DNA of 64,000 bases from Apostichopus japonicus (GCF_037975245.1 NC_092580.1:32451001-32515000), one strand, 5' to 3'. Shown: positions 1-12,027, counted from the first letter of the stretch. Notes: generated by a model not told the origin, from the sequence alone. A program made the numbers and translations.

Positions 1-714
1 GTGGTAACTTGCTAAAATGGTTCAAGTGATTCCATGTCATTGAGAATTGTTGAATTAGGAAACAGATGTCTCAATTTGGGGAAATGAACTTGAGAGTGGT
101 TGTAGTTCATAGTGACAAATAGCTGACTTTGTAGCATATTAGATGACAATACTGATGACATATAGGCTATAAGGCCAGTTTTAGAGGTGTTCAATATGAA
201 GAGAAAATTTGGCAACGGTGGTCTCCCCCCTCTCTCACCCCCTCTCTCTCTGCCCTGAAAACAATTGTGTGCATATGCTCATGGATTCGTCTTAATAAAC
301 GCCTCAGTTTAAAACCTGTTTTCATATGGAAGAAGGGTCCTCTAAATGTCTAACAGATGAATGGATGAATGTACCTTGACTCATCATAGGGTCAATGTCC
401 TCGTTTTATCAATTCGATACATCCAAAGATAATTAATTCGACCATACCTTAGTAACTACTGAATTGGGCCTACTACATTGTCCTCTGAAATAAATATAGG
501 CGTGCCGCTATTTTGTCTGCAAGTGGTGTGCGCCTCTACGTGCATTGTAGATTTACTTTTCCTTTAATTATTATAAAGTTAGGTCAAGAGCGCATTGGTA
601 GTAATAGAAGGGGATGAAGCCGCACTAATTCGTGAGAGAACAAATACAAGAAAAAACAAAAATCAAGAAACGACATAATTTTTATTCATTTATTTATAGC
701 AGACTGATACCAAA
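1..714. other. Flank downstream of the HAP2-like gene
   Basis: No credible gene is visible here. The only minus-strand open frame (about 12-215) is short and has no recognisable domain. Two AATAAA-type signals read on the minus strand near 680-700 could be polyadenylation signals for the HAP2-like gene whose stop codon is at 904. Confidence 0.4.
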
Positions 715-842
715 AAATGTTGGTTCATAAATTTTTGGTTCATAAATTTTTGGTAAATAAATTTTTGGTAAATAAAGTTTTGGTAAATAAATTTTTGGTA
801 AATAAATTTTTGGTAAATAAATTTTTGGTAAATAAATTTTAC
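715..842. repeat. AT-rich tandem repeat, ~15-bp unit
   Basis: About eight head-to-tail copies of a unit close to TTTTTGGTAAATAAA are seen directly. The block lies between the stop codon of the HAP2-like gene and its likely polyadenylation signals, so it may be part of the 3' untranslated region. Confidence 0.85.
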
Positions 843-903
843 AGAAAAAAATTAATTAATAAGTTTTAGGTTTTGGAAAAAAATAAAAAATGTAACATGA
901 CAC

Positions 904-1417
904 TCAATTAAAAAAATTATTTTTAAACAATGTAAGAGAAAGGAAAAGCAATGTTTCTTCGAGGTTCGGGTAGAAGAGACCGTTTGGAAGATTTCCGGTA
1001 CCAGTTAGTTGTTCGGTTATCTCGATGTGAAGATCGCAATGATTCAATGGCATGTTGATGTTGACGGTTTCGGCGATGTCGTCGCCAATTTCAGCGAAAC
1101 ATTCAGAGACGGCAGGAGTGGGCTCGTCCAGTTGGATGTTAGCGGCGTCACCATTGGCCAGTGTTGCCTCAGTGATGGCGACGGCAGACTGAGGCAAGCT
1201 GATGGAGGAAGCAGTGGATGAGGATGTAAGGCTGACGGAGGAGGCTGAAGAGGACGAGAGACTGTGAGATGAGAAGTCGGCTGATGTAAGAGAACTGTCA
1301 TAATCGTCTGATAGGTAAGTCAATAGTGTCTCATTGCTGCTCATCTCCGATCCAGAGGCACTGCTGACGTCACCGTCATGGAGTAGAGATGTTATGTAGC
1401 TCGCACTTATGGTGGAT
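904..1417 (-). CDS. HAP2: HAP2-like exon 10, Ser-rich C-terminus and stop
   Basis: The acceptor TTGTATACAG completes the phase 2 codon of exon 9 and the frame runs to a stop at 904-906. The 172-residue tail is very Ser-rich (SSSSASSVSLTSSSTASS) with acidic stretches. The plus-strand and second minus-strand frames over this exon are shadows. Confidence 0.68.
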
Positions 1418-4400
1418 CTGTATACAAGGAAAAGTACAAACATTTGTAAAAAAAAAAAGTATATTTTGTTAGGCGCAGAATCAATTAAGAAAACACGTTC
1501 AGTGGCATCTGATACACAGAAGGAGGAAAAACGAGGAATGAGGGATTATTTCCAACACGAAATGCTTTTATTTCAACACTTTTCCTGCTCACTAACTACT
1601 GCAACATGCACAATTACAGAAATTAGGTGACAAACAACCCCTTCCTTACCCCCCCCCCAACCCCAACCCACACAAGAGCAAACTTCAGGCTTCCCAAGTT
1701 AAAACTATAATGGGTCTTGACGAATATCGACAGCTTGGTCCCGACTGTCGATTTATAGGGGTTTTTATGAGACTTCTTTATACGAGCAGTGTGTCGTCGG
1801 CTTTAGTGTGGTTGGTATCTTGAATATATAATATATTAATTTAGTGAGCCAATGATTTGATGTGACTCTATACCTATTTAGGAACCTTTGGGTTTAACCC
1901 TCCCCACCCTGTTTGCATCCCTTCATCGTGCCGTCACATTTCTATATTACCTCGGTGTCTTCTTGCCATACTCGCTGAGAGTGACGTCACGTTCCGACAG
2001 ACATCTGACCAACATATCATCACTGTCTTTCGATTTCATCAGGTGACTGAGCCAACCCTCAGAAGCAGACTTTTTGAGAAAGACCTTCATCCTGCATGTA
2101 AAGTCTACACCAGTTGACGAAGATGAATTTCGCAGTGTAAGCAGGGGAGTGACAAATATCTCGGTTTCTTCGGTGTCGGTGTCGCCGGTTATGTCGGTGT
2201 CTACCAAATTTAAAATAAAAATTGTTTCCATTTTATAACTGCAAAACGGCATGTGGAAACTAGGATGGACTATAAGTAGTAAAAGTAATTCAGAAACTAT
2301 CAAAAGTTCTATCGCGGTATCAGTACTATCAGCCTTATTTATTAACTTTTGACATTATATCACGCCATCTCATTATTTAACTTCATGAATGAGCTCATTT
2401 ACATAAAATCAACAAGCAAATTCTCGCAGTTAGGTTGACCTATGTGGAAGGTCGTAACCACTTTATTTAGTAGGCTCACCATAATTCCAGGGGTGGATCC
2501 AATATTTTGAAATGGAGTGGTTGTGGCACTGAGGTCGTTGAAGCCGACTGCCATGCATGGGGTGGTGTGTGGCCTTCCCAAGATAAAATATCGTTGAAGA
2601 CGAGAAATATAAATGTACTATAAATTAGGTCAACATGCCTACCTAGGGTTCTAATAACTACTCTAAATTATTTGTGTGGGTCGATGGGTCCATGGATCCG
2701 CGCCTGAATTATTCCTGTTAGTTTAATGTTGTTAATAATCTTACCAAAGTCAACGGAGGCAGTGTTGTTAGTTGCAGAAACGACCACATCATTGCAAGAA
2801 ACTCGTCCAGATGGTTGAGAGCAGTCCCTGGTTGCAATTAGTTTGAAGCAGAGTAGCAGGCTTATGATGGGCATTAAACCTGAAGAAAGACGAAAGAAGT
2901 ATTTCAATGTCAGCATGGCCATCTTCCTTAGAGGCTATAAACACGTGACGATGGAGACTTGGCCAATTTCCTATGAATGAACGATGACCAGCTCCTTCTC
3001 CACGTATCATTAGGTTAATTTCACTCCATCTCTAAACCGAGATGGAATAATACCAAACCATGTACTCACGTCATATAAAGTGTCTTCCTTCTTTCACCAA
3101 TAACAGGATGCCCCCACCCCCTCCCCGACCTCTCCTTCAATAAAAAGAAACCTCTTTGTATCTGAATGTAAGAAATAAACCTACCAATGACAGTGTTGGC
3201 GAGAGCAGACAGTAGGATGGTTCTGTTGATGTTATAGAGGGCGTCCTTCAGTTGATAAGTCTCCATGTCAGGTTCAATACTAGTAACTGTTGACAAAGTC
3301 GTATTCCATCGATGATAAATTGATTTCTCGATTGGAATCCGGTCGAAATAACAGAAGCTATGAACGAAAGCCGACAACTCATCGACATGAATGGTAATCA
3401 TATCAACAAAGGATAACCACAAGTCTACCCATGGTGCCAATATGTGAGCGATGTATTTGATGGTAGATACATATAGGTCAAAGGCATAAATGACGTAACA
3501 GAGACGATCCTTCAAGGTGTAATAACCATCGACGATAGCTGACCACTTCGTTTTGTGTAACTCGAGATTCGCCAGTAAACGTTGGACTTGGAGATCAACT
3601 TCTCGACTGATTGTAGCGATGCAGCCGCCTATGACGTGCATGAGATTGTCTAACATGTAGTTGACAGATGCCCCCATCGTATTGCGAATCAACACAGCCA
3701 GAATCTTGGTCTGTTCCCGAATCTCATTTGGTAACTCAGCTAGCGGGATCTTGTTTCCACTTCCAAATTCGATGGATATTGAAAGGAAGATCGACTCTTG
3801 GGAGTTGAATGCAACAGCTTTTCGGTCACGTGGGATGGACTCTGGGTCGTTCAGTGTTCCTTGAGAAGAGCTTAGAGTGCACTGCGTCGACTGATTCCGT
3901 GATTGTGCAAACTGTTAAGTAGAGAGAGGTTTTAAAATGTTTTTTTGAGAAGCTGTTGATTATAAAGCATAATATTATTATATATAGTGCTTATTAAACT
4001 TGCTTTATCTGAATATGTATGTCAAGTAATATGGTGAGCTTATTAGGCTATACAAAGCAACGACATGCATGGTTGTTTCGGATACGGGAGCTGGCCGACA
4101 TCAATATAGCACTGAGATTTCTCGTCAAAGTAATTCGGGTCGTCAGGGATATCGTTGGTCGGTGACTGGGTGAGAACCAAGTACTCCTTTGAGTCAGCCT
4201 GAATAGCGATTACTAAAAATCTAGCGTAGAGAACCCTCCCATTAATCAATTCCAAGATATGTTAGGCCTATACTGACAAATGTACTCATATTGTCTCTTC
4301 TTTCAGAAAGATCTTGCGAACTTCGGCAATCCTACCCTCCCAAACCCACCCCGCCCCTATTCCCGACATGTCCCATGTCCGTATTGTAGACTATAGTCAT

Positions 4401-7400
4401 AAGGGAGTGAAAGAGTTATTTCAAAACAACTAATTGTACCATTGTACGGTATCTTAATCCAATAGATACAGGGAAGATATCAGCGCCATGTTACCAGTAA
4501 GAAGTTAACCGGTTCACTGTTTTCACTTAATAATTTGAAGTCCACAGGTCTTCGCTTCAACTTAACTCTCCGGTTCCGATTGAGCTGTTTCAACATATCA
4601 CCTGCTGTCCCCCGCCCCCCTCCCCTCCCCATCATCCCCTCGTACCAGATATTCTTACCTCTTTTGTCAGTAGTCTATTAAAATGAAATGTAAAGAAAAG
4701 GAAAAGAAAAGAACATGTAGTACAATTTGCAGGTCTGAGTATTAAATATTATAACATATTTCCACTCTCACTGTTATTTGTCTATATTCGTTGTCATCAA
4801 CAGCCATCTCTGGAATTAGGAGAAACTGATTGGTCCTGAAGAAGTCTTCACCAAGTGGTGGCCGTGGACGCATTCGCACCGAAGTAAGTATCTAAAAATG
4901 GATATTGTTATAGAAGAAATGTCACGAGAAAAGCACTATTGAGCCATATCAAGCCTGACCATCCTAAATCATGAATTTGGTCATGTGACTATCACGTGTG
5001 TAATGGCCATAGTGCAGTACATCTTCTTTTTTTTAGTAGGTATGTATGTATAGGAACTGTACAGATATTTACAAATAAAAGGGATATAACATATTAGCAG
5101 TAAATACATAAAGTGTATTATACTTCAATTTGATCGATATTTAGAATCATTTCTGTGGAAATTTTAGGAGTTTATGAATAAAATAAAACAGAATTAGAAC
5201 AAAAGAAAATTAAGAATTTCATCAAATAACAAATAACAGTTCTTTTTACTGGTATATGAAACTATTTTGACTGACCTCACCATTCGTTGTTATGGGATAT
5301 TACCTTCAATTTGTATCGGGTCGCACAACCCAAACCTACCTCAGCTTGTTTTACAGTCCTAAATTTGTGTTTCAAATCTAGTTGAGCAAAAACGTCCAGA
5401 GCACCAGCGTCGGGTAGGTCAATGGTCAAGCGGAGGTCAAAGGATTGATTCAGGAATGGCTGTTCAAACTCATAAAGAGAATACCTGATGGAAAACAAAG
5501 AGAAAGAATTAAAGCAAGAAATTGAATAACAGAAACGAAAATGAAGAATATGACAGACTGGCAAAAATTTCTATTTTTCTAAAATAAAAATATAAGCTGA
5601 TAAATTGATATTTTTTTGGTAAGGGCCGGCATATGATGTATCGAACATAGCGATATGTCTTTTCTTGAAATGATGGCCTATCCATTGCGAATTCATGCCA
5701 GTAAATACAGTAAGGGTTCCGGGTCAGTGTTGAGGAATGAAGGAGAGTTTCTTGGATAGAATCGTAATCGACAGGTAAGAACATTGCCAAGACTACATTT
5801 AAATAATAAAATTTGTATAAAATCTATTTTAAGTGCAAGAGCAGTTCATTTGTTATTGTAGATAATTTTAAAAATGTTAGCCCAAATTCGATATCAATCT
5901 TAAACGGCTCTTATAGTGTTCGTGATTGAAGGGGTATGAAGAGGCGGGGTGGGTGGGGGGGGTGGGATGGGCAAAGCAAACCACAGTAATGTCTCAGGTG
6001 TACTGCAACTATTGCACTATAAGCACATACTCATACTCTTAACTTTATACGTACCACAGATCATGCCGGAAATCAAAATCCGAATTTATTCTGTTGTTGA
6101 CCGCCATCTACCAAAATACAATGAATCATATACGCTATTTGTCACGAATATCAAGGATGATAACCACATTTACTAAGTCCCAGCCCCATCCCCTTACCGA
6201 AATGTTAAGAAATATACGAACTGTTGGTTACAATCTTAGGATTTGGTGAAGTGGACTGGCGAGAGGTCGACCTCTCGAGGGAAGTTGAATAAGGGGGAAA
6301 GAAAGATGAAGGGACCAACAATGTAATACGAGCAACAACAAAAAAGTCACAGTGCTAATAATGACCAAGAAATTGAGTGATTGAACATAACATAAAGTCC
6401 ATTAAGCAACACCCCCCGCCCCTTCACACCCGCGCTCTACCAGAGCGCGCTAGCTCACCCTCCATCCAGAAATTTCTTAAGGAACTATAATTTTTTGCAT
6501 TTATATATAAATCCTAAAATAGCGCAGTGCTGCTAAAATATAATACATATGAAAAGCATAGAGATTATATATATTACAAGGGAGATAGACTTTTGTAAAG
6601 TTATATAGATGTATAACAGTTTGGCTTCATAGAGACGATTGAAAGAGTATCAGATAAAGACCTACCGATGTTGGTCTGGTGGGATACTCAACAAGAGATA
6701 GAACATTGTCAAAGGAGAGAGCCAGAGGTCGAGGAGGGGAACATGTCTTACGAGGATCGTTGCAACATCTCACATTCGTAAGGTCCAAGGCCTGATGTCA
6801 GAAAATTAATGACTTAGTAAGTGAGTAAAAGAATGAAGTGAATAGAACAATGGATGCATATATGGATGAATCAAAGGAAGGAAGGAAGGATGGATGTACC
6901 TATCAATGAACGGGAAATGAACACAAAAACCGATGAATGGACGAAGGAAGTAATGCAATGAAGTAATGGCCTGGAATCAGAAAATGAATAAATGAGTGAG
7001 GGAATGAGTGAAAGAATTAAGTGAATAAAACAATGGATGTATATATGGATGAATCGAAGGAAGGAAGGAAGGATGGATGTACCTATCAATGAACGGGAAA
7101 TGAACACACAAACCGATGAATGAACGAAGGAAGTAATGCAATAAAGTATAATGGCCTGGTATCAGAAAATGAATGAATGAGCGAGGGAATGAGTGAAAGA
7201 ATGAAGTGAATAAAACAATGGATGTATATATGGATGAATCGAAGGAAGGAAGGATGGATGTACCTATCAATGAACGGGAAATGAACACACAAACCGATGA
7301 ATGAACGAAGGAAGTAATGCAATAAAGTAATGGCCTGGTATCAGAAAATGAATGAATGAGTGAGGGAATGAGTGAAAGAATTAAGTGAATAAAACAATGG

Positions 7401-9208
7401 ATGTATATATGGATGAATCGAAGGAAGGATGGATGTATGTATCTATAAATGAACGCACAAACCGATGAATCAACGAGGTAAGCAATGAAAAATATAAAGT
7501 AATGGCCTCAGTGGTGTCAGAAAATGAATGAATGAGTGAGTAAGTGAATGAATGAATGAATGAGTCTGTAAGTCAGTGAGTAAAGAAGTGAGGGAGTGAA
7601 TGAATGAATGAATGAATGAAAGAAAGAATGAATAAAGATATATGGATGAAGAGAAGAAGGATGGATGAATAAATGAACAGACAAACGAACGAACGAACGT
7701 TATTAACCTTAAAGTGAGTATATACACAAGAATAAAATCAAGCTATATCCCCTCCTCATCCTCCTTCTACGCCCGCCCGCCCGCCCCCCTTCCCCTCCCC
7801 TTTCACCACACAGTCACAACGGATGGCGCCAATGAACCAAGTTGGACTTTTTACTTAAAATGGCATATAGGCGTTTTGCACGGTTACCCACTGATTCAAG
7901 ATACGATATTCAAGAGAAACATATTTAAGTTGATAGCCATAATACAAACACGTGGTACCATTTGCACTCATAGATGGCCTTATCATTCGTTCCCATCTAT
8001 ACTCTTAAAGAACCCCAACCCACATTACCTCTCCCCTCCCCAAACCAACACACGCTCATCTTCATGCAATATACAAACAACTGTTGCAAACGTATTCAAA
8101 AATGTTGATAAAATTTAAGAAAATAATTATGGATGACTTACTCATTGTATACAATTACTTCCATGCTTGTTTGTGTAACATTATCAATCGATAGTTCATC
8201 AACTTTCCTTAAATTGTTTGCATATTCTTGAACTAAATGTATAAGCGTAGAACGTAATATATAAAAGTATGGCCTCAAAATGATATCGTGTTAAAAGTCT
8301 TCTAAAGCTTTCAAAAGATACTTTTTTTGGAAGGGAGTGGGGGTGGGGTGGGGTGGGGCCGGGGGTAGGGTTCTGACCTTCAAAATTACTCCCAGAAATC
8401 AAAATAGCATTTCAGACTTAATTGTTTCATTAAGTTGACGGGACATGTTATAATAGTAAATGCAAAATGCTTTCTTGAACAGTTAAAGTTTGTACCTTAT
8501 TGACTATATCTTGACCATCTAGCATATTTGGGGGAAATACTGATAACATAATGAGTTCGAAATAAGTTGTGTATATCTAACTATATATCTCTAAGGCTCT
8601 ATCTTTAGTAAGGCACAGGAGGAGTCACTCATGTTTGGAACGCCAAAAGAATAAAAAAAGGCAATCATGATTATGATATTTATAAATCCAGGATTATAGT
8701 ATATACAAATACAACGATAACATAACAGTATACATGATACTTATATGATAATGTTTATTGCGAACAGTAAATAAAGAGATTATGCAAATGAACAACATCA
8801 AATGTATCAATATTCAGGGCACTGCCTGACTTACCTTATGTTACCTACTTAGGCTAAAATACGGGTGAAAAGGACCTTAACTTATACAAACAACATGAAT
8901 AACATGCACTTCAACATGTGTAAGCTGAAAACAATTGTAAATTTATCTTGCAGAGCAGGCGCCTCCCGTCCCCTCCCAACAGGAGCTAACCTTCTGTGCA
9001 TGCAAACATTGACCGGAAGTTGAATTACTCTCACCTTGTGGAGGTTACTGGTTGCGTTCAACGATGGTTTCAACTCGAGACGAATCCTAATCCCATCCGG
9101 AGTGACACGTAAACACACGTCAGGGACAGTTATGGCAGCAGAACCTCGCGGTCCCACCGCCAATAACAGGAGGAAGATCGCTCCAAGGATTGAAGTGAAG
9201 CGAATCAT
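904..9208 (-). CDS. HAP2: HAP2/GCS1-like gamete fusogen, multi-exon gene
   Basis: Exons joined on the minus strand give a type I membrane protein of roughly 800 residues: a signal peptide (MIRFTSILGAIFLLLL), a Cys-containing ectodomain, one membrane segment (around LMPIISLLLCFKL) and a long Ser-rich cytoplasmic tail. Phases agree for exons 1-2, 4-5 and 7-10. Several patches resemble HAP2: YSLYEFEQP followed by FDLRLTI, KLK followed by FLLIPE, a Cys-x-x-Asp/Ile-type patch before FAQSRNQSTQC, and LAVLIRNTMGASVNY followed by a Gly-Gly-Cys. HAP2 inserts into the partner gamete membrane through a class II fusion fold. Exons between 5485 and 6665 are unresolved and the donor at 4100 is weak. The identity is inferred from remembered family patterns, so it is moderate. 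An unrelated type I membrane protein remains possible. Confidence 0.58.
1951..2200 (-). CDS. HAP2: HAP2-like exon 9, cytoplasmic tail
   Basis: The exon has acceptor TTTGGTAG and donor CCGAG|GTAATA and changes phase from 1 to 2. It encodes an Asp/Thr/Glu-rich start (DTDITGDTDTEETE) followed by a basic stretch (RMKVFLKKSASEGW), as expected of a cytoplasmic tail. Confidence 0.68.
2745..2879 (-). CDS. HAP2: HAP2-like exon 8, membrane segment
   Basis: The exon has acceptor TTTCTTCAG and donor CTTTG|GTAAGA, phase 1 in and out. It begins GLMPIISLLLCFKLIATRDC, which completes the predicted transmembrane helix started in exon 7. Confidence 0.7.
3185..3911 (-). CDS. HAP2: HAP2-like exon 7, large ectodomain exon
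   Basis: This exon is 727 nt with no stop, from acceptor CTTAACAG to donor CATTG|GTAGGT, phase 0 to phase 1. It encodes about 242 residues: FAQSRNQSTQC at the start, a strand-like patch (LAVLIRNTMGASVNYM, then GGC) resembling HAP2 domain III, a Trp/Tyr-rich region, and N-glycosylation motifs (NTT, NRT). It ends in the first half of the hydrophobic membrane segment. Confidence 0.7.
4100..4198 (-). CDS. HAP2: HAP2-like exon 6, 3' end uncertain
   Basis: The acceptor CGCTATTCAG is clear and the peptide begins ADSKEYLVLTQSPTNDIPDD. The frame stays open to 4043. The only donor that keeps phase 0 with the next exon is GAT|GTCGGC, which is weak. The end given here is therefore a best guess. Confidence 0.5.
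4772..4891 (-). CDS. HAP2: HAP2-like exon 5 (FLLIPE segment)
   Basis: The exon is 40 codons in phase 0 throughout, with acceptor CATTTTTAG and donor ATAACA|GTGAGA. The peptide ends near FRTNQFLLIPEMAVDDNEYR. The FLLIP patch matches the hydrophobic 'LxIP' strand that follows a KLxV strand in HAP2. Confidence 0.68.
5304..5484 (-). CDS. HAP2: HAP2-like exon 4 (YSLYEFEQP segment)
   Basis: The acceptor TTTTCCATCAG and donor TTGAAG|GTAATA are both good. The exon enters in phase 2 and leaves in phase 0. The YSLYEFEQP start followed by FDLRLTIDLP resembles the tyrosine-rich 'WYxVYExGxP' beta-strand patch of HAP2. The exon that should precede it was not found with confidence; the numbering as exon 4 assumes one missing exon. 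Confidence 0.68.
6666..6791 (-). CDS. HAP2: HAP2-like exon 2
   Basis: The exon has 42 codons, phase 0 at both ends. The acceptor follows TTTTCTGACATCAG and the donor is ATCG|GTAGGT. The peptide starts ALDLTNVRCCNDPRKTC and is Cys- and Pro-rich. The exon's 5' edge lies inside the first unit of the intron 1 minisatellite. Confidence 0.65.
6781..7545. repeat. ~180-bp minisatellite in HAP2-like intron 1
   Basis: Five units start at the landmark GGCCT at 6789, 6968, 7153, 7332 and 7504. The spacing is 172-185 bp. The units share ATGGATGTATATATGGATGA and CCTATCAATGAACGGGAAAT stretches. The unit nearest the exon contains the true splice acceptor of exon 2, so later units carry acceptor-like copies on the minus strand. 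Confidence 0.9.
7517..7702. repeat. GAAT/GAAC-rich simple repeat
   Basis: The block has runs of GAATGAATGAATGAAT and related tetramers, ending with ACGAACGAACGAACG. It looks like a simple-sequence extension of the adjacent minisatellite. Confidence 0.85.
9035..9208 (-). CDS. HAP2: HAP2-like exon 1, signal peptide
   Basis: The exon has 58 codons starting at an ATG. A hydrophobic core (ILGAIFLLLLAV) ends near GSAA, which is a likely signal peptidase site. The donor CACAAG|GTGAGA is strong and leaves phase 0. The mature start ITVPDVCLRV contains the first Cys, and there is one N-glycosylation motif (NATS). Confidence 0.75.
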
Positions 9209-9714
9209 TCAAGGAATTGATCCAATAGAAGTAAGCTTTAGTAGCGTAGATTGCAATGCGATGCGTATTAATGCTGAACTAGTCAACTAATGATATAGCG
9301 GTTGCTGTGTTATCGAGGAATAATGTATCCAGGTACAACATATTTCGTCACACAGCCCAGTTGACCAATCAAATTGCATATTAAACAAACTTGCGTGATA
9401 TGCGCGTTAAATGTTTTGTGTAAGTCGCTAAGTTACCAGGACATATGACGCAAAAAGCTCACGTGTTATACGAACTAGCATTAACCAGAATTTATTTCGT
9501 CTTCCCTAGTAATATACAAGGCGTTACATTATATGTCGAGCGCGTGCATTATATAGCAATGACCTGCGCACCGGCAACTCTTTACGCGTATACGTCCCTT
9601 TCACTGTTATATACTGCACACAATACTTGTGCATATGGTTACCGCATGCAGATATCGGCGCTATGAGAGAAGTTTAAGTCTGTACAACTAGCTCGGTGCT
9701 CTAAAGTATTATGT
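9209..9714. other. Upstream flank of the HAP2-like gene
   Basis: This stretch should hold the promoter and 5' untranslated region of the minus-strand gene. I see no clear TATA box, CpG island or RNA gene. A plus-strand open frame at 9445-9666 has no recognisable domain and is probably chance. Confidence 0.35.
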
Positions 9715-9933
9715 TGGCTTAACGAAACCAACCAAACACCTTGGTCATCGATAGTCGCACATAGAAGATTGAGATTTTTCGGTCATGTAGCAAGACTCCA
9801 AGAGGACGCTCCAGCAAAGGCTGCTCTAAGAGAAGCACTGAGACATACTGCTAAACCAGTTGGAAGGCCCGTGACTACCTTGCTTGGAAAAATAAAGTCG
9901 CAATTCAAGGACATTAATATTAACAGCTTCGAG
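9715..9933 (+). mobile_element. Non-LTR retrotransposon ORF2 tail, 5' part
   Basis: The translated frame reads RRLRFFGHVARLQEDAPAKA and then GRPVTTLLGKI, the C-terminal tail typical of many non-LTR reverse transcriptases (R-FGHVAR...GRP). It is interrupted at 9933 by a hAT-type insertion and continues at 12591-12690. The 5' part of the element is missing. Confidence 0.8.
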
Positions 9934-12027
9934 CAGTGGCGTAGCTACGGGGGGGCCTGGGGGGGGGGGGCCGAGCCCCCCCATGAAATCGGCTGGCCCC
10001 CCCACTGGCCCCCCCCCCACTGGGAATGGGGTAAAAAAAAAACACTCATCAGTGCGATTCGCTAATATTTTTTGTTCAATAATTTGGGAAATAGAGTTAC
10101 ACAATTTTCTCGTCTGCATCTGGCAGAATAAGAATAATACAATATCTGTAGTGATCATGAGAATGGTCACACAGCATGGCATTGCAATGGTCGATGCGAC
10201 GATTGCGACCATACACCACGAACCTTGTTGTGCTGCGTGATAGCGATATCTGCTGAAAATATGTTCAGTGCTTCCACCTAGCGCAACAATCTATCAAAAG
10301 ATTGGCTCCGTTTGTTCTGAGCCGAGGTATCAGGTATTCATGGGTGGCGATCATGGGGGGGGGGACGGGGGGGACATGTCCCCCCAATATTTTAGGTGGG
10401 GGATATAGTATCTTATATTCCCCCCCAATATTTGGTGGCATAGTTTTTTTTAAGCATATGTTTTGTATTTTTTATGATATCGCTAGTAATTTCAAAATAG
10501 AAAATGCTTAGATGCAACTTACAAGGCCTGGGAAGTGCCATTTCCAGCGATCTGGGAGGCATTTTCGGCCAAAATTTTCTTTTGCGCTTCGCGCCAACTC
10601 ATGGTGGCGCTACACTTAGAAAGTCTGGGTACAAGCTTTGCCCCTCCCTTGGCAAATTCCTCGCAAAGCGCCTGTCTAACCGTGTCACAATTTGTTACTA
10701 TATATGACCGAAAGTAGTTTTTACTTTTTTTCTCTCGAAATGAATAGCTAGACGGACCGCATCCGTAATGAAATTTGGTTTGCATCTTGTGTATGAGTGT
10801 AAGTACGTACAATCATACATAGGATCCACATCGATATGGGTTCACTGGGTTTCCATTTGGCCTGTTTCCTACAAGATTTCTAACCGCAGGTGCGTAGCCA
10901 AGGGAGGGGGGGGGGTGAAGGGGTGGAGACCGCCCCCCCTCGAGCATATTTTTTTGGTATTTTCTATGATATCGAAGTTTTATAGTAGCCGTTATAAGAG
11001 GTTTTAATATTTGTACACCAATAATTTAACTGTGTCTGAAATTTCGAAAATTCCTTGACCAACATTCTTCATCATAGTATACTTCCCCCTACACTCGTAC
11101 AATTTTGACCGGTCTGTTAGTGGTTGAGGGGGGGGGGGTTTCTATATTGGTTGTCCATAGATGAAATTTAGTGCAACATTATGGGTATGTTTTGAAGTGA
11201 ATTTATTATTCAAATTCTGAACAAATAATGGGCTTAAAACCTTGACAAGTGGGGCTGACGGGTATTGTGGGGCGTTACGTAGAATTACCTACAAATGCAA
11301 TGAGGTCGAACATGATGTGTGACTGGTGACAATCTTAACAAAAGGTTATGAATGAAAAAAAAAAAACTATTAGGAAAAACTTGGTTCTCAGGCAAAAGTG
11401 TACATCTGGTTGGTCATTTTCAAGCCCGAGAAGTGCCATTTCCGGTCATCTGGGGGGCTATCAAAACCAGAAATTTTCTTGTACGCTGCGCGCCAACCAA
11501 TGGTGGCGCTCCGCTTTGACAGTAATTCGCCTGCATCCAAGCAGATGTCCCCCCCCCTTAATATTTGAAACAGATCGCCGCCCATGCAGGTATTCATATA
11601 TTGCCTCGAGTCAAATGAATATATGTCATTGAATATTCAACAAATTTTTTATGCCCACGAAACTGTCGAAACAGGATTTTCCACTACTGGTAGAGATATA
11701 AAATATTGGGAATTCTGAAATTCCTGCAAATGATGCCAACTTCCCTCAAGTTAAAAGTCTGGTTGAGTTGGCAAGGCCAGTCAGCATGAAAGAGAAAAAA
11801 CTTTTTTTGCATTTCTGTCACCAAAGTTGCACATCTTTTTTGGTTGCTATTTTGCCTCACAGGTGCCATCTCCTGCGATCTGGGGGGTGCTGAAAATCTC
11901 AAATTTTCTCTGTACGCTCCGCGCCAACCATGGTGGCGCTCCGCTTAGATAGTAACCTCCGGCCCCCCCACTAGAAAGAACAGCCCCCCATGGCCCCCCC
12001 ACTCAAAAAATCCTAGCTACGCCACTG
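9934..12027. mobile_element. Non-autonomous hAT-type element with 8-bp TSD
   Basis: The left end CAGTGGCGTAGCTACG and right end CCTAGCTACGCCACTG are inverted repeats. They are flanked by the direct 8-bp duplication GCTTCGAG (9926-9933 and 12028-12035). An 8-bp duplication and CAG-type ends fit the hAT superfamily. No transposase is readable. The interior has G/C runs and several copies of a module with AAGTGCCATTTCC and CGCGCCAAC...TGGTGGCGCT, and may be a nest of related elements. Confidence 0.82.

Noticed and set aside
1009-1301. Plus-strand and second minus-strand frames over 1009-1301
   Set aside because: Shadows of the Ser-rich terminal exon of the HAP2-like gene.
5625-5790. Minus-strand coding-like stretch (YWHEFAMDRPSFQEKTYR) as the missing HAP2-like exon 3
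   Set aside because: No donor gives the phase 2 needed by the next exon, and the acceptor leads to a stop in phase 0. Left unassigned.
6177-6222. Short minus-strand candidate exon ending at TTTCG|GTAAGG, just upstream of exon 4
   Set aside because: It could give CNQQFVYFLTFR before YSLYEF, but its acceptor is uncertain and a stop lies just upstream; too weak to annotate.
6871-7322. Overlapping minus-strand frames with repeated FISRSLIGTSILPSF
   Set aside because: Translations of the ~180-bp minisatellite; the periodicity is that of the DNA repeat.
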